Assembly: GCA_023439505.1 (NCBI GenBank)
Contig: JAEXNR010000017.1
Coordinates: 232,096 to 296,095 of the forward strand
DNA: 64,000 nt
Source of the DNA: Bacillota bacterium
GTDB taxonomy: Bacteria > Bacillota > Clostridia > Lachnospirales > Lachnospiraceae
Reading direction: 5' to 3'
The translations under genes were made by a program, and so were the position numbers. Numbering within the stretch: the stretch's first letter is position 1; each line of letters starts with the position of its first letter. The notes under the pieces were generated by a model. The model was not told the DNA's origin and searched no databases. It saw nothing but the letters and a program-made list of their open reading frames with translations. This document shows positions 39,563 to 48,720 of the stretch, in pieces.

Positions 39563-40381
39563 TAAATTTTCTTTCAGCCACATTGCAACGCCATCGTCGG
39601 TATTACTGCCGATGACGGCATCTGCTCTATCTTTTAATTCTGTTACCGCATTTGCCACCGCATACTTATGATCACTGGCCTCAAACAGGGCTAAATCATT
39701 TCGGTTATCTCCAAAACTAACGATGGAATCTAAGCTCAGATAATTCCGTAAAAAGCAAAGGGCATGATACTTGGAAGCATTCTTACTAAAAATCTCAAGG
39801 TACCATAAATCCTGCGAATAATTATCCTTATAAAATACACAGTTTAATTCGTTGTATTGTTTGAAGATCCCGTAAATCGGTTCAAGATTTTCTTTATGAT
39901 CCATTAAGGTAAAATAGATGATAGGTTCCTCTCGAAGCATAGAAAAATTTTCTACCTGAATAAATTGCTTTTGATATTTCTTTACACGTTCCTTATAGAA
40001 TTCCTGCATAGAGGAAGTACCAAGCGTTTCATAATAGGTAAAGAGCTGTCCGTCTTTTATCACATACACAAAACCCATCAGTTTATGTTGTTTGATAACG
40101 AAGAGGAGGTAATCAATGCTCGTAATACTCAGGGGTTCAATATTGATATATTCTTCCCTCCATAAATCATAGATGCATACGCCATTCATAAGAACAACAG
40201 GCAGATTAATCGTCAGCCTTTTTAGTATCGGCTTGACAGAGGCAATGGATCTTGCGGTTGCAATGGAAAACATCAGACCGTTTTTGATCAATTCATTCAA
40301 TATGGTTATGGTATTCTCGGACAATTGAACGTCCTGCCCAAGAAGCGTACCGTCCAAATCTGAGATATAAAGTGTTTTCAT
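39548..40381 (-). CDS. Cof-type HAD phosphatase
   Basis: 277 residues from ATG 40381 with AGGAGC upstream on minus; an upstream frame start at 40438 falls inside the acetyltransferase gene and lacks a ribosome site. Motif I ISDLDGTLLGQDV, motif II IATARSIA, motif IV VSFGDNRNDLALFE, with the long C2 cap of the Cof/YidA group between. Sugar-phosphate or cofactor phosphatase, substrate unknown. Likely co-transcribed after the acetyltransferase gene. Confidence 0.88.
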   Translation of the reverse strand: MKTLYISDLDGTLLGQDVQLSENTITILNELIKNGLMFSIATARSIASVKPILKRLTINLPVVLMNGVCIYDLWREEYINIEPLSITSIDYLLFVIKQHKLMGFVYVIKDGQLFTYYETLGTSSMQEFYKERVKKYQKQFIQVENFSMLREEPIIYFTLMDHKENLEPIYGIFKQYNELNCVFYKDNYSQDLWYLEIFSKNASKYHALCFLRNYLSLDSIVSFGDNRNDLALFEASDHKYAVANAVTELKDRADAVIGSNTDDGVAMWLKENLLHNL

Positions 40382-40400
40382 GGGTAGCTCCTGTTCTCTC

Positions 40401-41039
40401 TTATGTTGATGACAAAATGATTCTGGCACTCGCATCACTTATGGGACGGGTCTCATATTCTTCCCGCAGGTATCCAAAGATATAATAATCTGTGATTACA
40501 TTCAGGATAACGCCATGACGGATCATTCCTTCCTTCACAAAGTTCAGCTTTTGTGCTACTCGTACAGAGCCGGTATTATTCGTAAAGCACCGAAGCTGTA
40601 TTCTGCTTAACTCCATGGCCTCAAAAGCATATTTTACTACGGCCTGTCCTGCTTCTGTTGCATACCCCTGGCCCCAATAATTTTTATTGATTCGATAACC
40701 GATATCAGCCTGTTTCTTCAATTTAAAATCATACAGTACAATCTCACCGATTACTTTACCTGAATTTTTCTCTTCCATCAGCCAGGTGACTTCACGTCCG
40801 GCTTTGTACTCTTTCATGGTATTTTTATGAGGATAATCTAGTTTTATTTTCTTTTTCGGTTTATGTTTTCCATTGATATCATTCGCTTCATCATATAATC
40901 CCCAAAAACGGTAAACACTGTAATCATTAATAAATTCCAGGCAATCTCTGCCGTCCTCCCCGCTATCGGTGATCTGGCGAAGGATAAGTCTTGAGGTTTC
41001 AATTTTAGGTAATGTCTGAAAGGTATCTTCGTAACTCAT
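40401..41039 (-). CDS. GNAT family N-acetyltransferase (RimJ/RimL type)
   Basis: 212 residues. Begins ETSRLILRQITD; the acetyl-CoA site is NYWGQGYATEAGQAVV (R/Q-x2-G-x-G/A) and AQKLNFVKEGMIR is the usual C-terminal motif of RimL-like enzymes that acetylate protein N-termini or small amines. It is longer than average with an inserted Lys-rich loop (KHKPKKKIKLDYPHK). ATG 41039 with AAGGAGC before it. First gene of a two-gene unit with the Cof-type phosphatase. Confidence 0.88.
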   Translation of the reverse strand: MSYEDTFQTLPKIETSRLILRQITDSGEDGRDCLEFINDYSVYRFWGLYDEANDINGKHKPKKKIKLDYPHKNTMKEYKAGREVTWLMEEKNSGKVIGEIVLYDFKLKKQADIGYRINKNYWGQGYATEAGQAVVKYAFEAMELSRIQLRCFTNNTGSVRVAQKLNFVKEGMIRHGVILNVITDYYIFGYLREEYETRPISDASARIILSST

Positions 41040-41154
41040 CTGGAGCTCCTTTTCTATGGATTTAATCTGTTTTCTGATATTATCCTATAAAACAGCAATA
41101 TTATCAATCATTTTTAAAAAGTTTTCGGGGAAGGGGATTGCTACTGATACATTT

Positions 41155-41236
41155 CTCCCCCCCATTCAAGACCATGAATATGAATTCGACATCAGAGCAG
41201 CACTCGCTTATAGGGCGTTAGCTAACCTTCTGATTT
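41155..41236 (+). repeat. Dispersed intergenic repeat, copy D (5' part)
   Basis: CCCATTCAAGACCATGAATATGA matches the 5' end of copy B (43257 on), with only two differences in 30 bases; the part after TTCGACA is more diverged. It fills the gap between the ends of mntP and the acetyltransferase promoter region. Confidence 0.65.
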
Positions 41237-41238
41237 AG

Positions 41239-41814
41239 TTAATTACCCAGCAGATGCTGCAAAAAAAGCTTTATGCCCAGCAAAATTAGAATGATACCGC
41301 CAAATAAACGGGCTCTGATTCCTAAGATGGTACCAAACTTGTTACCAATGTAGACGCCGGTATAGCAGCATAGGAAGGTGGTAGTACCGATCAGTAATGA
41401 GGCCTTCACAATATTGACCTGCATTGCCACAAAGGAGACACCGGCGGCCAAAGCATCAATACTTGTAGCAATACCTTGTAATATAAGATTTCTTGACGTA
41501 AAGACATGATTTGAGCAGCAGGATTCCTCCGGATGGTTTCTTTCCGTAAGTGCTTCCATCATCATATTGAATCCGATTGCACTAAGCAAAAACAGTGCAA
41601 TCCAGTGTTGAAAGCGGCTGATGAATTCATAAAAAGAATAACCCAGATAATAACCGATAACCGGCATCAGAGCCTGAAAAAATCCGAAAACAATAGCAGT
41701 TGCCGCCGCGTTTTTTTTCCTTATTTCACAGGAGCACATACCGTTTGAAACAGCAACAGCAAATGCATCCGTTGACAGACCAAGAGCAAGTAAAAAAATA
41801 GTGAGCAGACCCAT
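41239..41814 (-). CDS. mntP: Putative manganese efflux pump MntP
   Basis: 191 residues, six membrane helices in two repeats. The paired acidic motifs LGLSTDAFAVAVSNG (helix 1) and IATSIDALAAGVSF (helix 4) are the MntP hallmark. A Cys/His-containing loop, NHPEESCCSNH, lies in the middle. Exports Mn2+. Single gene; its leader carries a terminator-like hairpin, but the known yybP-ykoY Mn2+ riboswitch was not recognised. Confidence 0.92.
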   Translation of the reverse strand: MGLLTIFLLALGLSTDAFAVAVSNGMCSCEIRKKNAAATAIVFGFFQALMPVIGYYLGYSFYEFISRFQHWIALFLLSAIGFNMMMEALTERNHPEESCCSNHVFTSRNLILQGIATSIDALAAGVSFVAMQVNIVKASLLIGTTTFLCCYTGVYIGNKFGTILGIRARLFGGIILILLGIKLFLQHLLGN

Positions 41815-41869
41815 AACTTATCCTTTCCGTTCCATAGATCGATTCATCCTGTTATCTGCAAAATTAAAG

Positions 41870-41897
41870 CTCATGTAGGAAGCGATTCCTGCATGAG
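41870..41897 (-). promoter_or_regulatory. Terminator-like hairpin in the mntP leader
   Basis: On the minus strand CTCATGCAGGAA and TTCCTACATGAG (12-bp stem, one wobble, four-base loop) are followed by CTTTAATTTT, about 55 bases before the mntP start. It could attenuate mntP transcription or terminate an upstream transcript. Confidence 0.45.
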
Positions 41898-42013
41898 TCA
41901 TAATAATGTCAGCTCATACGAAATAAGGGATTTAACCACGTCGTTATTTGTTATATGTCATACTATATGCGGATATCTTCTGATTTATTACATAATATCG
42001 TAGCCGGGTCCAT

Positions 42014-42140
42014 GTATCCGTCAGTCCTTGGGTTCTGTATGTCAGAATAAGTTCTGTATGCCAGAACCGATTGTATGTTGCGTAAGGCAATTAAGCGCGA
42101 GCGGCTTAGCTTCGATATCATTTACCGAAGTCATATTTTT
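42014..42140 (-). repeat. Dispersed intergenic repeat, copy C (inverted orientation)
   Basis: Read on minus, 42041-42014 gives CATACAGAACCCAAGGACTGACGGATA, matching the 3' part of copies A and B, and the stretch to 42140 matches the 5' part of copy B (AATATGA-TTCG-...-AGCCGCTC). A nested GGTTCTG/CAGAACC inverted pair lies at 42031-42069. Confidence 0.6.
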
Positions 42141-42305
42141 AATGTTGAGCAGGAAGAGGGCCATAACGAAGGATAAGGAAAAGACTTATTTAAAAATTTT
42201 AAGGAAAAGACTTATTTAAAAATTTTACTTGATTGCTCCGGATAAATAGTGGATAATAAAATATTGACAAAATAAATAGAACAAAGTAAGAAGGCAGGGA
42301 AAATT

Positions 42306-43235
42306 ATGACAACATTGGTAACCACTGTATTTAATCAAATTGTGATCATGCTAATTCTGATGATGATCGGAATGGCGAGTTATAAAATCAAATTGGTTGA
42401 TACGGGAACAAATAAAAAGCTCTCGGATCTGGTCTTAATGCTGGTCAATCCCATTTTGATTTTTATGTCATATCAACGAGAATTTGACGCAAAACTATTA
42501 CATGGATTATTAATATCCATATTGCTTGCTATTATCACTCATGGAGTAGCTATCGCATTATCGGTGCCTTTCATACATAGAAAAAAACAGGAAAACAATC
42601 ATGTTATTGAGCGTTTTGCAGTAGTGTATTCCAACTGTGGATTTATTGGGATACCTTTGGTGAACGGTATTTTTCATAGTGAAGGAGTATTTTATATTAC
42701 GGCCTATATGACAGTGTTCAATTTGTTTGTATGGACCCATGGTGTAATTATTATGACAGGAAAGAAAGACAGAAGGACATTAATCAGCGCCATATTGTCT
42801 CCTGCTATGCTGGCAACCTTTGTGGGATTTTTGTTCTTCCTGACCCGGATCAAAATTCCTTCCATACTGTATTCTTCCCTTAATTATATTGGTGAAATGA
42901 ATACACCTCTGGCCATGCTTGTTGCCGGTGTTACCATCGCACAGACAAATATCATTGAGTTGGTCAAAAGAGTCAGGCTTTATTATGTGGCGATCGTAAA
43001 ACTTTTTATCGTGCCTCTCGTATTGGTGCTAGTGTATCGCATGTTTCCGATCCCACGGGAAGTAATATTAACTTCCATTCTTGCCGCAGCATGCCCGACT
43101 GCAGTTACCATCAATTTATTCTGCATCAGATTTCAGAAAGATTCTGTCTATGCATCACAACTTTTTGCGGTGACAACGATTCTTTCCGTTATCTCGATCC
43201 CAGTGGTGATGATGATTGCCAATATATTGATTTAG
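42306..43235 (+). CDS. AEC family transporter (auxin efflux carrier superfamily)
   Basis: 309 residues, about ten helices in two five-helix halves (VIMLILMMIGMASYKI, LVLMLVNPILIFMSY, VYSNCGFIGIPLVNGIF; AMLVAGVTIAQ, ILAAACPTAVTINLFC). YSNCGFIGIPL and the N-terminal Pro in LVNPILIF are family marks. Bacterial members move small carboxylates such as malate or malonate. ATG 42306 with GGCAGGGA upstream. The gap before it holds the mntP leader and repeat copy C. Confidence 0.9.
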   Translation: MTTLVTTVFNQIVIMLILMMIGMASYKIKLVDTGTNKKLSDLVLMLVNPILIFMSYQREFDAKLLHGLLISILLAIITHGVAIALSVPFIHRKKQENNHVIERFAVVYSNCGFIGIPLVNGIFHSEGVFYITAYMTVFNLFVWTHGVIIMTGKKDRRTLISAILSPAMLATFVGFLFFLTRIKIPSILYSSLNYIGEMNTPLAMLVAGVTIAQTNIIELVKRVRLYYVAIVKLFIVPLVLVLVYRMFPIPREVILTSILAAACPTAVTINLFCIRFQKDSVYASQLFAVTTILSVISIPVVMMIANILI

Positions 43236-43255
43236 CTAGAAGAAATTACAGTTCA

Positions 43256-43425
43256 CTCCCCATTCAAGGCCATGAATATGATTTCGACAAAGATTTCCGA
43301 TGCGGAGCCGCTCTCCCTTCGTTGCATCACGTAGCAGTACAAAAGGTACTAATATACAGAACCAAAGTACTGACGGATGCAAATACTCCTTTTCAGAATT
43401 ATTTATTGAAATCAATGTGTTCATT
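43256..43425 (+). repeat. Dispersed intergenic repeat, copy B (most complete)
   Basis: About 170 bases from CTCCCCATTCAAGGCCATGA to GAAATCAATG, starting 20 bases after the AEC transporter stop. It carries both the 5' block shared with copies C and D and the 3' block shared with A and C. A small hairpin AGTAC/GTACT lies at 43336-43350. No conserved coding frame was seen. Confidence 0.7.
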
Positions 43426-43488
43426 ATTATATAGGGAGTGAACAGTAATACTCGAAGAATGTATGTTAGGATATCGTAGGAATGTAGC

Positions 43489-43517
43489 TTGAAGTCTGAT
43501 GCATTATCGTATAGAAT
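43489..43517 (+). promoter_or_regulatory. Predicted promoter of the degV operon
   Basis: TTGAAG (43489-43494), 17-base spacer, TAGAAT (43512-43517), giving a leader of about 70 bases. Confidence 0.45.
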
Positions 43518-43593
43518 AGAATTATATCGTAAGGTTCAGCGATCTGGAATAGTATGACCGGCAAGCCGGGAGATGAAATAAAGGAGAAAACAG

Positions 43594-44463
43594 ATGGACG
43601 ATTACATCATCGTTAGTGATGCAACATTAGATTTGCCGCAAAACATGATAGAGGAATGTGCAATTAAGGTAATACCAATGGGGGTAGAAATCGATAATGT
43701 AGCATATTTCCATTACCCTGATGAAAGGGAAATCAGCATTGAGGAATTTTATCAGAAATTAAAAAACGGTTCGATATCACATACCACGCAAATTACTCCC
43801 TCTGTTTTTCTTGAGTTCTTTGAAGAATATCTTAAAAAAGGCCTGGATATATTGTATATTGGATTTTCATCCGGATTAAGTGGTACATATAATGCGGCCC
43901 GGTTGGTATTGAAGGACCTGAGAGAAGAATACCCTGACCGCAAGATATATTGTGTGGATTCACTTTGTGCCTCAGTCGGAGAGGGACTCCTGGTATATCA
44001 GGCCGCGATGCAGAAAAGCAAAGGGCGAAGTATTGAAGAGTTAAAAGAATGGACAGAACAGAATAAGAAAGCGGCAAAGCACTGGTTCACGGTAAAGGAT
44101 CTGTTTTTCCTTAAAAGAGGGGGAAGAATCTCGTCTATTGAGGCGGTTGTCGGTACTGCCTTAAAAATACGACCGGTTCTGAGCACAGATGATCATGGCA
44201 AACTGACAGTGGTTTCAAAAATCAGAGGTGCAAAAGCAGAGCTTGATTTTCTGGTATCTAAGATGGTCACAGAAGGCGCGGATTTGTCTGAGCAGACGGT
44301 AATTATTGGCCATGGAGATGATTTGGCGCAGGCAAAAGAATTGGAGAAGCTGATCAGGAGTAATACGCCGGTAAAAAATATTATTATTTCTAAGATTGGC
44401 CCTGTCATTGGAACACATACTGGTCCGGGGATGCTCGCATTGGTATATATGGGTAAGAAGTAG
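43594..44463 (+). CDS. DegV family fatty-acid-binding protein
   Basis: 289 residues. Begins IVSDATLDLPQNMIEE; middle IGFSSGLSGTYNAARL and the C-terminal IGPVIGTHTGPGMLALVYMGKK are characteristic. DegV/FakB proteins bind a fatty acid between two domains; FakB types present it to the kinase FakA for phosphorylation. FakA is not in the window. ATG 43594 with AAAGGAGA before it. First gene of a tight four-gene row. Confidence 0.93.
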   Translation: MDDYIIVSDATLDLPQNMIEECAIKVIPMGVEIDNVAYFHYPDEREISIEEFYQKLKNGSISHTTQITPSVFLEFFEEYLKKGLDILYIGFSSGLSGTYNAARLVLKDLREEYPDRKIYCVDSLCASVGEGLLVYQAAMQKSKGRSIEELKEWTEQNKKAAKHWFTVKDLFFLKRGGRISSIEAVVGTALKIRPVLSTDDHGKLTVVSKIRGAKAELDFLVSKMVTEGADLSEQTVIIGHGDDLAQAKELEKLIRSNTPVKNIIISKIGPVIGTHTGPGMLALVYMGKK

Positions 44464-44478
44464 AAGGAGGAAGAGCTG

Positions 44479-45237
44479 ATGAGCGATAAGAAAGAAGACA
44501 GCAGGATAGAAGGGCAGATTAAATCTTATAAAAAGGATTTTGACTATTCCTATACCCTGGGTGCATTTCCAACTTATGAATTAATCTTATCAAGACATCA
44601 AATTGTACGTAAGGTACTGGTACATTCCGGATTTACGGATCAGGAAAAGCTTGTCAGGCTCTGCAGGGAGAGAGAAATCCCGTTGGAATATAACGATAAA
44701 TTAATTGCAAAATTAAGTGACAAGGAAAATTGCTATGTTGCAGGAATTTTTGACAAATATCAGGATGAATTAAGGAAAGAGAAATCTCATATTGTATTGG
44801 TTCATCCAAGTAATATGGGGAATCTTGGAACAATTATTCGTACCTGTGCCGGCTTTGGTATCTATGATATCGCCATGATTTCACCCTGCGCAGACCTGTT
44901 TCATCCGAAGACTGTCAGGTCCTCCATGGGGGCGATGTTTAAATTAAATCATCATGTGTTTCCTTCTTTTGAAGAATACCGAAGGCTTTATCAAAATCAT
45001 GAAATATTCACCTTTATGTTAAACGGAGCGCAAACCTTAACCTTAAATGACTGCCCGAAGGCGGAGCTTTACACTTTGGTTTTCGGGAATGAGGCTACGG
45101 GACTTGACGATTCTTTCCTCAATATTGGAACGAGTATCTTTATCCCCCAGTCTCCGGATGTGGATTCCCTGAATTTAACCATTGCTGTTGGCATCGGAGC
45201 ATATGTTTTTACAAATCGAAATGAAATAAAAGAATAA
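44479..45237 (+). CDS. SpoU/TrmH family RNA methyltransferase
   Basis: 252 residues, GGAGGAAG ribosome site, 15 bases after degV. The N-terminal part (about 1-95) is a substrate-binding-like domain; the C-terminal SPOUT domain has HPSNMGNLGTIIRTCAGFGI, VFGNEATGLDD and FIPQSPDVDSLNLTIAVGIGAYVF, the three knot motifs for S-adenosylmethionine and 2'-O-ribose methylation. The target RNA cannot be predicted. Confidence 0.92.
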   Translation: MSDKKEDSRIEGQIKSYKKDFDYSYTLGAFPTYELILSRHQIVRKVLVHSGFTDQEKLVRLCREREIPLEYNDKLIAKLSDKENCYVAGIFDKYQDELRKEKSHIVLVHPSNMGNLGTIIRTCAGFGIYDIAMISPCADLFHPKTVRSSMGAMFKLNHHVFPSFEEYRRLYQNHEIFTFMLNGAQTLTLNDCPKAELYTLVFGNEATGLDDSFLNIGTSIFIPQSPDVDSLNLTIAVGIGAYVFTNRNEIKE

Positions 45238-45269
45238 AGGGGCCTGTGAAACAGGCAGAAGGAGGCAGG

Positions 45270-46562
45270 ATGAAGTTAAACTACAGAAGAACTTTCTTTG
45301 TCGGGCTTGCATTTTTATCGATTTGTGCTTTTTGGCAGATGTATGATAACATCATTCCATTAATGCTTAAGAAAACATTTCATTTAGGAGAAACGGTAAC
45401 AGGTGCTGTAATGGCGGCAGATAATATTCTTGCCTTATTTTTGCTGCCGTTATTTGGAGCTCTCTCTGATAAGGCCAGTACTCCACTCGGAAAGAGAACA
45501 CCCTTTATTGTGGCGGGAACGGCAGTAGCGGTTATTGCCATGATATTTATTCCTGTTGTGAACCAAAGGGCTGATTTTCCCCTGTTTCTGATTTTTCTGG
45601 GTATTGTCCTGATCGCCATGAGTTTCTATCGGTCGCCGGCGGTAGCTTTAATGCCCGATCTTACACCCAAGCCCTTAAGGAGTAAAGCAAATGCGGTGAT
45701 TAATTTGATGGGCGCAGTCGGCGGCATCTATACCTTAATTATGATTAAATTACTGGTGAGCAAGAAATCCGAGAACTATTTACCCTTATTCTTAAGTGTT
45801 GCAGCGCTGATGAGTATAGCAGTTATCATACTTGTTATTACGATAAGAGAAAAGAAATTAACCGCTGCTGTCATGATGGAACAGGAACCGGAAATGCCTG
45901 CTGAAAAGGTAAGTGAGAAAGCCGGTCAGGGAGTACAACAGCAGCCAATGCCAAAGGAGGTCAGAAGGAGTATTTTCTTCATACTGGCATCCATATTTCT
46001 CTGGTTTACGGCGTATAATGCGGTTACTACTGCCTACTCCCGATATACGGAGGAAGTTTGGCATCTTAGCGGAGGAGGTTATGCGGACTCCTTGTTGGTT
46101 GCAACCATTGCCGCTATCTGCAGCTACATACCCATTGGAATAATTTCGAGCAGAATCGGAAGGAAAAAGACAATTATCGCCGGAATATTATTAATGACAA
46201 TTTCCTACTTGTGCGGGATCTTCATCATAGAGTATTCTTTTCTTATTAATATTGTGTTTGCCTTCACCGGGATTGGCTGGGCGGCGATCAGCGTGAATTC
46301 CTACCCTATGGTGGTAGAGATGAGCAGGAGTACAGATAATGGAAAATATACAGGATTATACTATACGTTTTCTATGTCAGCTCAGATTATTACCCCTATC
46401 GTTTCGGGATTTTTCCTGGAATTCGTATCATACCGGACGCTGTTTCCCTATGCTTTATTCTTTTCTCTTGCATCGATGCTAACCATGCTGATGGTAAAAC
46501 ACGGTGATTCAAAGCCTATGAAGAAATCAGATGTTTTGGAGAATTTTGATACAACAGATTAA
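45270..46562 (+). CDS. Major facilitator superfamily transporter
   Basis: 430 residues from ATG 45270 with AAGGAGG at 45259-45265. Twelve helices in two bundles separated by a charged loop (about 200-235). The A-motif-like GALSDKASTPLGKRTPFIVAG between helices 2 and 3 is close to the glycoside/SLC45 group. Substrate unknown; a sugar is possible. Third gene in the degV row. Confidence 0.9.
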   Translation: MKLNYRRTFFVGLAFLSICAFWQMYDNIIPLMLKKTFHLGETVTGAVMAADNILALFLLPLFGALSDKASTPLGKRTPFIVAGTAVAVIAMIFIPVVNQRADFPLFLIFLGIVLIAMSFYRSPAVALMPDLTPKPLRSKANAVINLMGAVGGIYTLIMIKLLVSKKSENYLPLFLSVAALMSIAVIILVITIREKKLTAAVMMEQEPEMPAEKVSEKAGQGVQQQPMPKEVRRSIFFILASIFLWFTAYNAVTTAYSRYTEEVWHLSGGGYADSLLVATIAAICSYIPIGIISSRIGRKKTIIAGILLMTISYLCGIFIIEYSFLINIVFAFTGIGWAAISVNSYPMVVEMSRSTDNGKYTGLYYTFSMSAQIITPIVSGFFLEFVSYRTLFPYALFFSLASMLTMLMVKHGDSKPMKKSDVLENFDTTD

Positions 46563-46577
46563 GATAGGAGTACTGAC

Positions 46578-47408
46578 ATGCTGTTAGAAACAATCATTCT
46601 TATTACGATTATCATCTTGTTATACTTATTGGCTATTATGCCAAAGCTTCATCGTCACCCGGATTTAAAAAAGCTGGAGGGGTGGCTTTACGCACATCGT
46701 GGATTGCATGATAACCATTCAGAAGCACCTGAAAACTCGTTGACGGCGTTTTCCCACGCGGTGGAGAACCATTATGGAATTGAGCTGGATGTTCAACTGA
46801 CAAAGGATTTTGTACCGGTCATCCTGCATGATTATCATTTGCTGCGCGCCTGTAATGTGGATCGCAGGGTTTCCGAGATTACTTACGAGGAATTAAAGCA
46901 ATACACCTTGTTTGACTCTAAGGAACCTATACCAACCTTACAAGAGGCATTGGAGGTGATTCATGGCCAGGTGCCTCTGATCGTAGAACTTAAAATCCCC
47001 TTTCGGGCTGGTAAGACTTGTGAGAAGGTATCAAACATTCTGGATCAATATCAGGGAGTTTACTGTATCGAGTCCTTTAATCCCTTTGGTTTGATCTGGT
47101 ATAAGAAGTACAGACCGGATGTCATAAGAGGACAGCTTTCCACAGATTTTCGCAGGGAAAAACAGGAAGGAAGCAAAATTCAATATTTCATTCTAAAGCA
47201 TTTATTAATGAATACCTTTTCAAAACCGGACTTTATTGCATATCAATATAAGTACAGAAAGGATCTGTCCTTTACTTTGTGCCGGAAATTATATCATATG
47301 AAAACATTTGCCTGGACGATACAATCACAGGAGCAGTTGGAAGAAAATAAAGGGTATTTTGATCACTTTATCTTTGATAGCTTCCTTCCACAGGAAAAGT
47401 CCCAATAA
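46578..47408 (+). CDS. Glycerophosphodiester phosphodiesterase family protein
   Basis: 276 residues with one N-terminal helix (about 2-20) and a GDPD TIM barrel. YAHRGLHDNHSEAPENSLTAF holds the catalytic His and Asn/Glu; GIELDVQLTKDFVPVILHD holds the metal ligands Glu/Asp and second His; VELKI later. Probably membrane-anchored, cleaving glycerophosphodiesters to glycerol-3-phosphate. 15 bases after the MFS gene; last of the row, before a terminator. Confidence 0.92.
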   Translation: MLLETIILITIIILLYLLAIMPKLHRHPDLKKLEGWLYAHRGLHDNHSEAPENSLTAFSHAVENHYGIELDVQLTKDFVPVILHDYHLLRACNVDRRVSEITYEELKQYTLFDSKEPIPTLQEALEVIHGQVPLIVELKIPFRAGKTCEKVSNILDQYQGVYCIESFNPFGLIWYKKYRPDVIRGQLSTDFRREKQEGSKIQYFILKHLLMNTFSKPDFIAYQYKYRKDLSFTLCRKLYHMKTFAWTIQSQEQLEENKGYFDHFIFDSFLPQEKSQ

Positions 47409-47433
47409 AATAAATATAATATAGTCAGAGGAT

Positions 47434-47487
47434 ACCGTATATCGGATTTTGAGAGGGTAAATGTCAAATCATCGATATGCGGTTTTT
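47434..47487 (+). terminator. Terminator of the degV row
   Basis: ACCGTATATCGGATTT pairs with AAATCATCGATATGCGGT (small bulge) and ends in a T run. Confidence 0.75.
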
Positions 47488-47649
47488 ATCTGCTTATGGA
47501 ATAGTAGATAGGTGTTTTTTTAGAGATTTGCTTCCTTCGAATAATACAGATAAATCAGGGTATGATTAAGGCATAAGAAAATATAATCATTATATTATTA
47601 TGTTTTTTGGGACTCGATATCAGAATTAAGGAGGAGGGATAGATTACGC

Positions 47650-48552
47650 ATGGTAAAAATTGTTGGCTGGTTTTTGTTTGAAATATTGTGGTGTCTCTCG
47701 GACTTAATTGTTAAGCCCAGAAAAATGTCTTGTGATAAGATATATACTGCCGAGGCTGCCCGTAAATCCTTTGATGAAAAGAATTACCATCAGTTAGAAA
47801 AGAAAAAGTTTACCCTGCCATCCGATTATCAGTATTCCCTATCCTGTGAATTGTTAATTCCTCAGGGAAAGAAGGATGAGGAAGGTGCAAGCGCTATTGC
47901 AGTACTTTGCCACGGATTGGGGTACTCAAGATACGGCTGCTTAAAGTATGCGCAGATCTATCTGAAGCTGGGCTTTCATGTTGTGATCTATGATCACAGA
48001 AATCATGGACGAAGCGGGAAAGCTCTTACATCCATGGGATATTATGAGCGATATGATTTAAAGAAGGTCGTGGACTGGTGTTTTCGGACTTATGGTAAAA
48101 ACAGTAAAGTAATTACCCATGGAGAATCTATGGGTGCAGCTACCGTCTTGATGCATCTTGAGATCGATCAAAGAGTTTCCTGCGCCATTGCTGATTGTGC
48201 TTATTCTGATTTGAACGAATTATTGAAGCATCAATTGAAACAGTACTATCACTTACCGGCGTTCTTAATTCCTGTAGAAAGTTTACTTACTTACCTGCGT
48301 GCCGGATTCTGGTATCGGGATGTCTCACCTGTGAGATCGGTCAGTACGTCTGAGATTCCGGTTTTATTTGTACATGGTAAGATGGATCATTTTGTTCCCT
48401 CCATTATGTCAAAGAAGATGTATGCCTGTAAGATAAGAAATAAAGCCATCTATCTGGTCGCCGGAGCGCGGCATGCGCAAAGCTGTTGTATTAACCCCAA
48501 AGGATATGAGGAAGTGCTGCGAAAATTTCTATTAAAGTGCAAGGTGCTTTGA
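47650..48552 (+). CDS. Alpha/beta hydrolase
   Basis: 300 residues. Short N-terminal helix, then an alpha/beta-hydrolase fold with the oxyanion-side VLCHGLGYSRYG, nucleophile elbow HGESMGAATV (Ser about 158), Asp in VHGKMDHFVP and His in GARHAQS. Similar to BAAT/YqkD-like esterases of Firmicutes; substrate unknown. ATG 47650 follows AAGGAGGAGGG about 12 bases upstream. Monocistronic, with no recognised partner. Confidence 0.88.
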   Translation: MVKIVGWFLFEILWCLSDLIVKPRKMSCDKIYTAEAARKSFDEKNYHQLEKKKFTLPSDYQYSLSCELLIPQGKKDEEGASAIAVLCHGLGYSRYGCLKYAQIYLKLGFHVVIYDHRNHGRSGKALTSMGYYERYDLKKVVDWCFRTYGKNSKVITHGESMGAATVLMHLEIDQRVSCAIADCAYSDLNELLKHQLKQYYHLPAFLIPVESLLTYLRAGFWYRDVSPVRSVSTSEIPVLFVHGKMDHFVPSIMSKKMYACKIRNKAIYLVAGARHAQSCCINPKGYEEVLRKFLLKCKVL

Positions 48553-48720
48553 TTGATATCCTATTCAGAACCAATTCGACAAATATATACTTGAAACACA
48601 AAAATACGATATAAATCGACTTGATTAAATCGAAAATTTATTATAAAATGATGTTGCAATAATATGGTACCATTGGTAATATATTGGTTTTTAATATGGA
48701 ATAATAGGGGAGATGACAGC

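Noticed and set aside
41815..42013. yybP-ykoY riboswitch ahead of mntP
   Set aside because: The conserved core was not found on reading the minus strand; only a terminator-like hairpin is supported.
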